This document shows, piece by piece, positions 1 through 4,842 of a DNA stretch of 6,896 nucleotides. The notes beneath the pieces are model-generated. The model had not been told where the DNA came from and did not search any database. It saw only the letters and a program-made list of their open reading frames with translations. Origin of the DNA: CAZGXQ01 sp964530195 (GTDB taxonomy: Bacteria > Patescibacteriota > Minisyncoccia > Minisyncoccales > GBS-2); NCBI GenBank assembly GCA_964530195.1, contig CAZGXQ010000039.1, positions 1 through 6,896 on the forward strand. Reading direction: 5' to 3'. Position numbers and translations under genes: made by a program. Each line of letters begins with the position of its first letter. The first letter of the stretch is position 1.

Positions 1-646
1 TTTCTGACATTATAATTTTTATTAGCTCATCTCTTATTCTTTCCTTTGCAATCATCTCAATTAAATTTGCATTTTCTTTAATTGCTTCTCTTGTCTTTTC
101 TTCAATTTTCCACCCCTCTCCTAAAGTTACAGCAAATCTTATAGCTCTCATCATTCTTAAAGCATCTTCTGAAAACCTCTCTCTTGGATCTCCTACTGCC
201 CTAATAATCTTATTTTTCAAATCCTCCTGACCCAAAAAAGGATCAATAAGACGTATTTCGTATTTGGTATTTGGTATTTCGAGAGCCATTGCGTTTACTG
301 TAAAATCTCTTCTTTTCAAATCTTCCTCCAAAGTTTTTGCAAAACCTACAAAATCTGGATGACGCTTATCACTATATTTTGCTTCTTTTCTAAAGGTTGT
401 CACCTCAATTTCTTTTAATTTTGGGTTATTACTTTGGGTTAAAACAGTTACGGTTAAAAATTTATTTTCATAAAAACTCTCTGGAAAAATCTTCATTATA
501 TCTTCTGGCTTTGCATTAGTTGTTACGTCCCAATCTTCAGGTTCTATCCCTCTTAAATAATCTCTTACACACCCTCCAACCAAATAGGCTTCAAATCCTG
601 CTTCTTTTAATTTTTGAACTACTTCTTTTACTTCTTTTGGAATCAT
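1..646 (-). CDS. cca: CCA-adding tRNA nucleotidyltransferase, N-terminal part (partial, runs off left edge)
   Basis: Adds or repairs the 3' CCA end of tRNAs in the cytoplasm, using CTP and ATP. Reading the minus strand from ATG at 646 gives 215 open codons to the window edge. Visible class II (bacterial type) motifs are: GGCVRD at residues 24-29 (nucleotide-binding loop); EDWDVTT at 37-43, with the metal-binding pair D38/D40; RRDFTVNAMA at 112-121; the segment GDPRERFSEDALR from residue 152, followed by MRAIRFA; and ERIRDEL at 202-208. The missing C-terminal half (body and tail) lies outside the window. Residues 123-132 (EIPNTKYEIR) are encoded by a degenerate repeat, discussed separately. 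A GTG lies directly before the ATG in frame, so a one-codon-longer start is possible. The one tRNA gene seen nearby has no encoded CCA, consistent with the organism needing this enzyme. Whether it adds CCA or only A cannot be told from this fragment. The family call is firm. Confidence 0.95.
   Translation of the reverse strand, partial: MIPKEVKEVVQKLKEAGFEAYLVGGCVRDYLRGIEPEDWDVTTNAKPEDIMKIFPESFYENKFLTVTVLTQSNNPKLKEIEVTTFRKEAKYSDKRHPDFVGFAKTLEEDLKRRDFTVNAMALEIPNTKYEIRLIDPFLGQEDLKNKIIRAVGDPRERFSEDALRMMRAIRFAVTLGEGWKIEEKTREAIKENANLIEMIAKERIRDELIKIIMSE
252..281. repeat. Degenerate GTATTTC/GGTATTT repeat inside cca
   Basis: A run of 6-7-nt units (CGTATTT-CGTATTT-GGTATTT-GGTATTT-CG on the plus strand). 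Read on the minus strand it codes in frame for residues 123-132 of the nucleotidyltransferase, in the linker between the RRDFTVNAMA motif and the IDPF segment. Its first 13 bases (CGTATTTCGTATT) recur exactly at 1709-1721 after the tRNA gene. Confidence 0.75.
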
Positions 647-660
647 CACTTTTAAATTAA

Positions 661-673
661 CCCAAAGATTTTA
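661..673 (-). promoter_or_regulatory. Probable cca promoter -10 box and start region
   Basis: On the minus strand, AGATAAAAT places a TAAAAT -10 box at 673-668. Transcription would start near 661, giving a leader of about 15 nt with no clear Shine-Dalgarno before the ATG at 646. The same GATAAAAT string lies upstream of several other units in this window. The -35 region is only a T-rich run, so the call rests on the -10 box. Confidence 0.45.
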
Positions 674-675
674 TC

Positions 676-704
676 TTGACAAGTTAAATCAAAAAATATT
701 AAAA
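676..704 (+). promoter_or_regulatory. Probable hydrolase promoter, TTGACA -35
   Basis: A consensus TTGACA lies at 676-681. The matching -10 is ambiguous: TATTAA at 697-702 (15-nt spacer) or TTAAAA at 699-704 (17-nt spacer). The box partly overlaps the minus-strand cca -10, so the two divergent promoters could interfere with each other. Confidence 0.45.
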
Positions 705-724
705 AATAAAAGTTCTTTACAAAA

Positions 725-730
725 AGGAGG
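725..730 (+). promoter_or_regulatory. Strong Shine-Dalgarno of the hydrolase gene
   Basis: AGGAGG followed by GGG lies 5 nt before the ATG at 736. It is the only canonical, well-spaced ribosome binding site seen in the window, and it fixes the hydrolase start. Confidence 0.85.
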
Positions 731-735
731 GGGAA

Positions 736-1590
736 ATGAAAAGGAAGATTTTTTTGATTGGAGGTCTAATTTTTTTGATTTTACTTTCCCTTTTTGTTCT
801 TGGCTGGATAAAAACAGAAGAACTTTTAGCTGCCCCAAAAAGACAAAACAATTTTACTCCCAAAGAGCTTGGACTAAGTTATGAAGAAACAGAGATTAAT
901 GTTTCTGGTTCAAAAATTAAACTCTGGTACATCGATTCAACATCTAATATAACTATCATTTTTATTCCAGGATGGGGTGGAAATCGAGCTGACTTTTTAG
1001 CTAACGGAAAGGATTTAATTTTGGCTCTCTTTAACGCAGGTTTTAATCTTTGTTTTTTTGATCCTCGAGGCTTGGGAGAAAGTGATGGAAAACTTTTTGC
1101 TTTTGGTTATTTTGAAGCAGAAGATACAGAAAAAGTAATAGATTGGTTAAAAGAAAAGGGGGGAACTAAATTTGTTCTTTTTGGGGTTTCAGCTGGTGCA
1201 AATTGTGCAATTAGAGTAGCGACAAAAAGAGAAGAGGTAGTGGCAGTGATTGCTGATTCTCCTTTTTACAACTTGATGAATACTAAAATTTATCCTCGTT
1301 TTATTTTGCACTTCTTCAGAGCTTTAGCTTTCTTTAGACTTGGATTTGATCTTGTAGAAAAGCTTGATCTTTCAAATTATCCCCTCTATAACCTAAAGAA
1401 TATCCTTTTAATTGCTGGAGAAAAAGATAAAGTTTGCCCGCCACAAGAAGCAAAATTTATTTTTGAGAAAGCAAAAGAACCAAAATTTCTTTGGTTGGTC
1501 AAAACAGAACATTGCGAAGCAGCGCTAAAGTACCCTCAAGAATACAAAGAAAAAATTTTCAGCTTTTTTAGCTCTTTGGGCCTTTTTTAG
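736..1590 (+). CDS. Membrane-anchored alpha/beta hydrolase (serine hydrolase)
   Basis: A 284-residue alpha/beta-hydrolase-fold protein with a hydrophobic N-terminal segment (residues 5-24) after MKRK, so it is probably a signal-anchored enzyme facing outside. The fold's landmarks are in order: PGWGG at 78-82 (oxyanion-hole loop), DPRGLGES at 109-116, the nucleophile elbow GVSAG at 150-154 with Ser152, GEKDKVCPP with probable acid Asp231, and KTEH with His259. The triad Ser152-Asp231-His259 is complete and in the usual order. The length fits the family of bem46/FrsA-like hydrolases. The substrate cannot be inferred. An esterase, peptidase or acyltransferase-like role is possible. The start is fixed by a strong AGGAGG. 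The gene is monocistronic by appearance, as its terminator overlaps its last codons. Confidence 0.9.
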   Translation: MKRKIFLIGGLIFLILLSLFVLGWIKTEELLAAPKRQNNFTPKELGLSYEETEINVSGSKIKLWYIDSTSNITIIFIPGWGGNRADFLANGKDLILALFNAGFNLCFFDPRGLGESDGKLFAFGYFEAEDTEKVIDWLKEKGGTKFVLFGVSAGANCAIRVATKREEVVAVIADSPFYNLMNTKIYPRFILHFFRALAFFRLGFDLVEKLDLSNYPLYNLKNILLIAGEKDKVCPPQEAKFIFEKAKEPKFLWLVKTEHCEAALKYPQEYKEKIFSFFSSLGLF

Positions 1591-1601
1591 GCCCTTTTTT
1601 T
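1578..1601 (+). terminator. Intrinsic terminator overlapping the hydrolase stop codon
   Basis: GGGCCT (1578-1583) pairs with AGGCCC (1589-1594) around a five-T loop, followed by a run of T from 1595. The hydrolase TAG stop (1588-1590) is inside the hairpin, so the stem's left arm encodes the last residues (GL). Confidence 0.85.
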
Positions 1602-1613
1602 ATTTTTCTTTTT

Positions 1614-1622
1614 TGATAAAAT
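1614..1622 (+). promoter_or_regulatory. Extended -10 promoter of tRNA-Arg
   Basis: TGATAAAAT (extended -10 TG-N-TAAAAT) ends 7 nt before the first base of the tRNA at 1630, so transcription would begin at or next to the mature 5' end. The T-rich stretch before it also carries the hydrolase terminator. Confidence 0.6.
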
Positions 1623-1629
1623 TGAAGTA

Positions 1630-1702
1630 GCCCCCGTAGTGAAATTGGAAATCATTTAGGGCTTCGGACCCTAAGTTGCAGGTTCGAGTCCTGCCGGGGG
1701 CA
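1630..1702 (+). tRNA. trnR: tRNA-Arg (anticodon UCG)
   Basis: A full cloverleaf can be drawn. The acceptor stem is GCCCCCG (1630-1636) with CGGGGGC (1695-1701) and discriminator A1702. The D stem is GTGA/TCAT, with GG in the D loop. The anticodon stem is TAGGG/CCCTA around the 7-nt loop CTTCGGA, with T33 and anticodon TCG at 1664-1666. The variable loop has 4 nt. The T stem is GCAGG/CCTGC with loop TTCGAGT. TCG reads CGN arginine codons. No CCA follows (the next bases are AAAA), so the end must be added after transcription. Confidence 0.96.
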
Positions 1703-1708
1703 AAAATG

Positions 1709-1765
1709 CGTATTTCGTATTGTGTATTTCGTATTCCGTATTTTGTATAGCGTATTGCGTATGAG
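1709..1765. repeat. Degenerate GTATTTC/CGTATT tandem repeat after the tRNA
   Basis: About eight imperfect units of the type CGTATTT, CGTATTG, TGTATTT, CGTATTC fill the space between the tRNA and the pilin-like gene, ending in GCGTATG at that gene's ATG. The first 13 bases are identical to part of the repeat inside cca (252-264). Confidence 0.75.
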
Positions 1766-2096
1766 GTTAAAGTTAAATATTTTTGTTTTATTTTTTCTTA
1801 TTTTTCCTCTTTTCTCTTTTGCTCAAGGACCTTGTGAGATAGTTCATACTCAGGGAATTGTTCCTTGTGAATTGACTCAGTGTACTCTTTGTGACTTTTT
1901 TAGGATGTTAGATAGGATAGTAAATTACATTTTATTTTGTCTCATTCCTTATTTGGCTGTGTTCATGTTAGTTTTGGCAGGATTACTCTATGTTGGAGCT
2001 CTCTTTGAGTTTTTACCTGGTGGATTTGAGACTGTTTCTCGAGCAAAGAGGATATTTTTTTCTGTCTTAACAAATCAAGGAAATGTGTATATTTAA
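1761..2096 (+). CDS. Small pilin/TrbC-like membrane protein, apparently truncated at the C terminus
   Basis: A 111-residue secreted or membrane protein of the type often annotated in CPR genomes as a pilin or type IV secretion TrbC/VirB2-like subunit; that assignment is from general resemblance. It shows a signal peptide (residues 1-21, ending SFAQ), a Cys-rich mature start with C25, C36, C41 and C44 (VPC then CTLCDFF), an amphipathic DRIVNYILF stretch, and one strong membrane segment (about 58-80). A GG...VSRAKRIFFSVL segment follows, which in such proteins normally leads into a second membrane helix. Here it ends at once with TNQGNVYI, and no frame downstream encodes a hydrophobic helix, so the 3' end seems lost. 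I chose ATG 1761. An in-frame GTG at 1722 would add 13 residues encoded only by the repeat. There is no Shine-Dalgarno. Function is uncertain and it may be a decaying gene. Confidence 0.6.
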   Translation: MRLKLNIFVLFFLIFPLFSFAQGPCEIVHTQGIVPCELTQCTLCDFFRMLDRIVNYILFCLIPYLAVFMLVLAGLLYVGALFEFLPGGFETVSRAKRIFFSVLTNQGNVYI

Positions 2097-2107
2097 AGAT
2101 AATCTCC

Positions 2108-2136
2108 TTGACACAAAACTTTAGCTTGATTAAATT
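2108..2136 (+). promoter_or_regulatory. Consensus-like promoter for the structured RNA
   Basis: TTGACA (2108-2113, perfect -35), a 17-nt spacer, and TAAATT (2131-2136) as -10. The predicted start near 2143 coincides with the first base of the closing stem of the RNA below, which is the main reason to believe both calls. The -35 also forms the right arm of a small inverted repeat, TCAAGGA (2075-2081) with TCCTTGA (2105-2111), spanning the end of the upstream gene. Confidence 0.7.
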
Positions 2137-2142
2137 AGTTAG

Positions 2143-2275
2143 TGAGGGGGAAGCGAGATATTTCTCGCTGGGCAGCAATTCCTGTTGTTGGAGACTGAGG
2201 GGTACCCTTAGGCTGGCCCAACCTAAGTTTAAACTAAGGTCAAAAACAACAGGGATTGTGTTCCCCCTCTTTTTA
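2143..2275 (+). ncRNA. Structured RNA of unknown family (small RNA or leader)
   Basis: About 130 nt that folds by eye into a closed multibranch structure. P1 is GAGGGGGAA (2144-2152) with TTCCCCCTC (2261-2269), 9 perfect pairs. P2 is GCGAGA/TCTCGC (2153-2168), loop UAUU. P3 is CAATTCCTGTTGTT (2176-2189) with 2245-2258, 14 pairs including one G-U. Inside P3 lie P4, CTGAGGG/CCCTTAG (2195-2211), and P5, ACCTAAGT/ACTAAGGT (2221-2240) with one A-A mismatch. UGGGC (2169-2173), between P2 and P3, can pair with GCCCA (2216-2220) between P4 and P5, a potential pseudoknot. CUUAGG (2207-2212) can alternatively pair with CCUAAG (2222-2227), so P4 and P5 may switch. The element starts at a predicted promoter start and ends in a U-tract. 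I do not see the hallmarks of SRP RNA, tmRNA or RNase P RNA, and it lacks the rod shape of 6S RNA. The region from here to 2322 contains no credible gene. Confidence 0.75.
2261..2274 (+). terminator. Terminator formed by the RNA's closing stem
   Basis: The C-rich right arm of P1 (2261-2269) pairs with the distant left arm at 2144-2152 and is followed directly by TTTTT (2270-2274), with a second T-run at 2280-2286. Because the two arms lie over 100 nt apart, termination would depend on the whole RNA having folded. Confidence 0.55.
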
Positions 2276-2287
2276 TTGTCTTTTTTA

Positions 2288-2315
2288 TTGAAATAATTTT
2301 TTAAAAAGATAAAAT
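2288..2315 (+). promoter_or_regulatory. Promoter of the five-gene cluster, predicted leaderless
   Basis: TTGAAA (2288-2293), a 16-nt spacer, and TAAAAT (2310-2315, within GATAAAAT). A start 7 nt downstream falls at about 2322, directly before the ATG at 2323, so the transcript would have essentially no leader. No Shine-Dalgarno is present, consistent with leaderless translation. Confidence 0.6.
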
Positions 2316-2322
2316 AAAATTG

Positions 2323-2913
2323 ATGAAAAAAGAAAAATTTGAAATTGTTGTTTCGGGATCAGCGACAATTTCTCATTGTTGCAAAAATATTATTGAAATA
2401 GCAAAAGAAGTAGGAAGAGAAATTGCGAGGCAAGGGTGCAACTTAGTTACTGGTGCTACTACTGGAGTTCCATATTATGTGGCTTTAGGTTGCAAAGAAG
2501 CAGGTGGTTTTAGTATTGGGTTTTCGCCAGCTTCTTCAGAAAGAGAGCATTTAAAGGTTTATAAACTTCCCGTAGATGTTTTTGATGTCATAGTATACAC
2601 TGGTGCAGATTATGTGGGAAGGAATGTAATCATGACAAAATCTGCAGATGGCGTGATTATAATTTGTGGAAGAATGGGGACATTGCACGAATTTGCTACT
2701 GCTTTTGAAGTTCAAAAACCAATTGGAGTTTTGGAGGGAACTGGAGGAACAGCAGATAAAATTCGCCAGATAGTCACTGGTCCTCATCGGGGGGCAAAAA
2801 AAATTATTTATGAAAAAGATCCAAAAAAATTGGTTCAAAGGCTGGTTGAGTTGATCAAAAAAGAAAAAGGTCGAAACAAAAATTATTTAAAAAATCAAAA
2901 TTATGGCAAATGA
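2323..2913 (+). CDS. LOG/TIGR00725-like Rossmann-fold nucleotide-binding protein
   Basis: A 196-residue soluble protein of the SLOG superfamily (LOG, lysine-decarboxylase-like, TIGR00725). Some members hydrolyse nucleoside monophosphates to base plus ribose 5-phosphate; others have no known activity. Seen here: a beta strand with VVSGSA at 9-14, GATTGVPYYVA at 44-54, GRN at 99-101, and ICGRMGTLHEF at 114-124. The last aligns with the family's PGGxGTxxE signature but has CGR in place of PGG, keeping GT and Glu123. The loss of Pro-Gly-Gly makes LOG-type catalysis unsure. ATG 2323 is preferred to a TTG one codon upstream because it sits at the predicted transcription start. It overlaps the next gene by 11 nt and appears to open the five-gene cluster. 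The C-terminal tail is Lys/Asn-rich. Confidence 0.8.
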   Translation: MKKEKFEIVVSGSATISHCCKNIIEIAKEVGREIARQGCNLVTGATTGVPYYVALGCKEAGGFSIGFSPASSEREHLKVYKLPVDVFDVIVYTGADYVGRNVIMTKSADGVIIICGRMGTLHEFATAFEVQKPIGVLEGTGGTADKIRQIVTGPHRGAKKIIYEKDPKKLVQRLVELIKKEKGRNKNYLKNQNYGK

Positions 2914-3169
2914 AGAAGAAAAGCTTATTGGAAGAGTAACACATTATTTTGGAAAAATTGGGGTTGCTGTAATAGAATTAGATGACACTTTAAGAGTGGG
3001 AGATGAAATAAGAATTGTTGGAGGAGGAAGAGATTTTACTCAGCTTGTTGAATCCATGGAAATGGAACACAAAAAAATTGAAGAGGCAAAACCTGGAGAT
3101 TCTATTGGTTTAAAGGTTTCTCAAAAAGTAAGAGAGGGTTATAAAGTCTATAAAGTTTTAAAAAAGTAA
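2903..3169 (+). CDS. EF-Tu domain-II-like beta-barrel protein (translation elongation factor-like)
   Basis: An 88-residue protein matching domain 2 of EF-Tu/EF-1A-type GTPases as a stand-alone barrel: GRVTHYFGKIGVAVIEL, then LRVGDEIRIVGG (about 30-41), a strand-rich FTQLVESMEMEH, and AKPGDSIGLKV (63-73, the typical xxGDxVGLxL turn) before REGYKVYKV. There is no GTPase domain. Such small proteins are annotated 'translation elongation factor-like' in CPR and some archaea; their role is unknown. Its ATG overlaps the end of the upstream gene (ATGGCAAATGA), implying translational coupling, since no Shine-Dalgarno is present. Binding to RNA or ribosomal components is an inference from the fold only. 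Confidence 0.8.
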   Translation: MANEEEKLIGRVTHYFGKIGVAVIELDDTLRVGDEIRIVGGGRDFTQLVESMEMEHKKIEEAKPGDSIGLKVSQKVREGYKVYKVLKK

Positions 3170-3182
3170 AAAATATTTTTTT

Positions 3183-3593
3183 ATGGAAGAAGCTTTTTTG
3201 AAACTTCTTTTGGCAGTTTTTTTTGGAAGTTTAATTGGATTAGAAAGAGAAATAAAGAAAAAAGGGGCAGGTCTCCAAACCTATTCTTTAGTCGCTTTGG
3301 GTTCTTGCCTTTTTTCTCTTATTGCCTTTTCTTTGGGAAAATTAAAAATCGTTGATCCCTCTCCAATTTTAATGGCAATTGCAGTTGGAATGGGTTTTAT
3401 TGGGGCTGGAGCAATTTTTAAAGTAGAAACTCAGGTTTTAGGATTAACAACTGCTGCTGGTCTTTGGACAACAGCTGCAGTGGGTTTGGCTATTGGCGCA
3501 GGTTTTATTTCTTTGGCAGCCTTTTCTACATTTTTAATTTTGTTTATCTTTATTATTTTTGGCATTTTTGAAGAAAGAATGTTGAGAAAATAA
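3183..3593 (+). CDS. MgtC/SapB family inner-membrane protein
   Basis: A 136-residue multi-pass membrane protein with the family's conserved segments in order: GSLIGLERE at 15-23 followed by a Lys-rich loop and GLQTYSLVALG (30-40), GMGFIGAGAIFK at 69-80, and GLTTAAGLWTTAAVG at 87-101. About four to five hydrophobic helices are visible (roughly 5-20, 33-50, 61-80, 88-107, 110-128). It lacks the C-terminal cytoplasmic domain of long MgtC proteins, as in SapB-type short members. In pathogens MgtC helps survival at low Mg2+ by modulating the F-ATPase; the role of short forms is unclear. It lies 13 nt after the previous gene, and its TAA stop overlaps the next ATG by one base (TAATG). Confidence 0.92.
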   Translation: MEEAFLKLLLAVFFGSLIGLEREIKKKGAGLQTYSLVALGSCLFSLIAFSLGKLKIVDPSPILMAIAVGMGFIGAGAIFKVETQVLGLTTAAGLWTTAAVGLAIGAGFISLAAFSTFLILFIFIIFGIFEERMLRK

Positions 3594-4840
3594 TGGAATT
3601 TATTGCAGATTTTCATTTGCACTCAAAGTATTCCAGAGCAACTTCCCAACAAATGGATTTTGAAAACCTTGATAAGTGGGCGAAAATCAAAGGGATTTTA
3701 ATTTTAGGAACAGGAGATTTTACTCACCCACTTTGGTTAAAAGAAATAAATGAAAAATTAGAAAGTGCAGAACCAGGGCTTTTTAAATTAAAAAATTCAA
3801 ACAGTCAAACTCGTTTTATTTTAACCACAGAAGTTTCTTGCGTTTATTTTAAAAAAGGAAAACAAAGAAAAATTCATCTAATAATTTTTTCTCCTTCTAT
3901 TGAGGTTTGTGAAAAAATAAATAATTATTTAAAACTTTATGGAAGTTTGGAATCAGATGGAAGACCAACCTTGAATTTGGACGCAAAGGAATTAGCAAAG
4001 ATTGTTCTTGATATTTCAGAAGATTGTTTAATTGTTCCTGCGCATATTTGGACCCCATGGTTTTCTTTGTTTGGATCTCGTTCAGGTTTTGATTCAATCG
4101 AGGAATGTTTTGAGGAGTATTCAAAATACATTTTTGCTGGAGAAACGGGGTTGAGTTCTGATCCAAAAATGAATTGGAGATTATCAGCCCTGGACAGAAT
4201 CACTTTAATTTCTTGTTCTGATGCCCATTCCCCTTCTCATATTGGTAGAGAGAGCAATGTTTTTGATTGTGAGCTTTCTTATTTTGAGATTGTAAAGACA
4301 ATAAAAGAAAAAGATAAAAGCAAATTTTTGTACACAATTGAATTTTATCCAGAAGAAGGAAAATATCATTACGACGGTCATAGAAATTGTGGGGTTTCTC
4401 TTTCTCCAAAAGAAACAAAAAAATACAACGGAATTTGTCCTGTTTGTGGGAGGCCGTTGACGATCGGAGTTTTAAACAGAGTAGAACAATTGGCAGATAG
4501 ACCAGAAGGATTTGTTCCAGAAAATGCCATCCCATTTAAGAGTTTGATTCCGTTAGAAGAGATAATTGCTGATGCTTTAGGGCAAGGAGTGGGAACGGTA
4601 GAAGTGGAAAGGCAATACAAAAACTTGATCGAAGAGTTCGGAAACGAATTTAATGTTTTAATAAATGTTTCTAGGTCAGACCTAGAGGCTGTTACCTTAC
4701 CTGAAATCGCGGAAGGAATTATCAGAGCAAGAGAGGGCAAGGTTTTTATTGAGCCAGGATACGATGGAGTTTACGGAAAAATTAAAATCTTTAAAAAAGG
4801 AGAACAAAAAAGTACTTTAAGGCAAGGAACTCTTTTTTAA
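3593..4840 (+). CDS. Endonuclease Q family DNA repair nuclease (PHP domain)
   Basis: 415 residues matching the EndoQ family (formerly TIGR00375). The characterised archaeal enzymes nick DNA 5' to deaminated bases (uracil, hypoxanthine, xanthine) and AP sites. PHP-type metal ligands are visible: DFHLHSKYS at 6-14 (H8, H10), GTGDFTH at 39-45, TTE at 78-80, IHLI with H95, VPAHIWTPW at 148-156 (H151), GETGLSSD at 183-190 (E184), and SCSDAHS at 207-213 (D210, H212). A zinc-finger-like site follows with H263/C266 (GHRNCGVSLSP) and C282/C285 (CPVCGRPLTIGV), then GYDGVYGKIKIF near the C terminus. All metal-site residues are present, so it is probably active. The final five residues, QGTLF, resemble a bacterial sliding-clamp binding motif. 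It is translationally coupled to the MgtC gene by TAATG. It is placed in a cluster with no other DNA repair gene in view. Confidence 0.92.
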   Translation: MEFIADFHLHSKYSRATSQQMDFENLDKWAKIKGILILGTGDFTHPLWLKEINEKLESAEPGLFKLKNSNSQTRFILTTEVSCVYFKKGKQRKIHLIIFSPSIEVCEKINNYLKLYGSLESDGRPTLNLDAKELAKIVLDISEDCLIVPAHIWTPWFSLFGSRSGFDSIEECFEEYSKYIFAGETGLSSDPKMNWRLSALDRITLISCSDAHSPSHIGRESNVFDCELSYFEIVKTIKEKDKSKFLYTIEFYPEEGKYHYDGHRNCGVSLSPKETKKYNGICPVCGRPLTIGVLNRVEQLADRPEGFVPENAIPFKSLIPLEEIIADALGQGVGTVEVERQYKNLIEEFGNEFNVLINVSRSDLEAVTLPEIAEGIIRAREGKVFIEPGYDGVYGKIKIFKKGEQKSTLRQGTLF

Positions 4841-4842
4841 TT

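Noticed and set aside
1722..1760. Upstream GTG start for the pilin-like gene
   Set aside because: It would add 13 residues made only from the degenerate repeat in front of a good signal peptide; ATG at 1761 gives a normal Lys/Arg-then-hydrophobic start.
1630..1765. tRNA as an integration site with a following repeat as an att site
   Set aside because: There is no integrase, no repeated copy of the tRNA 3' end and no mobile gene; the downstream repeat is a degenerate short-unit array also found in cca.
1963..2178. 71-codon minus-strand frame
   Set aside because: It is antisense to the pilin-like gene and the RNA promoter, with no ribosome binding site or family resemblance.
2143..2275. Identification of the RNA as 6S, SRP RNA or tmRNA
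   Set aside because: It has no SRP helix-8 motif and no tRNA-like domain with tag frame. 6S RNA is a single rod with a central bubble, whereas this folds as nested branches. A divergent 6S cannot be fully excluded without a covariance search.
2108..2296. 62-codon plus-strand reading frame starting at TTG
   Set aside because: It runs across the promoter and the structured RNA, begins with the -35 bases, has no ribosome binding site and gives no recognisable protein.
4200..4740. Two long minus-strand frames (111 and 120 codons) inside EndoQ
   Set aside because: They are shadows of the strongly conserved EndoQ coding sequence; their translations show no domain.
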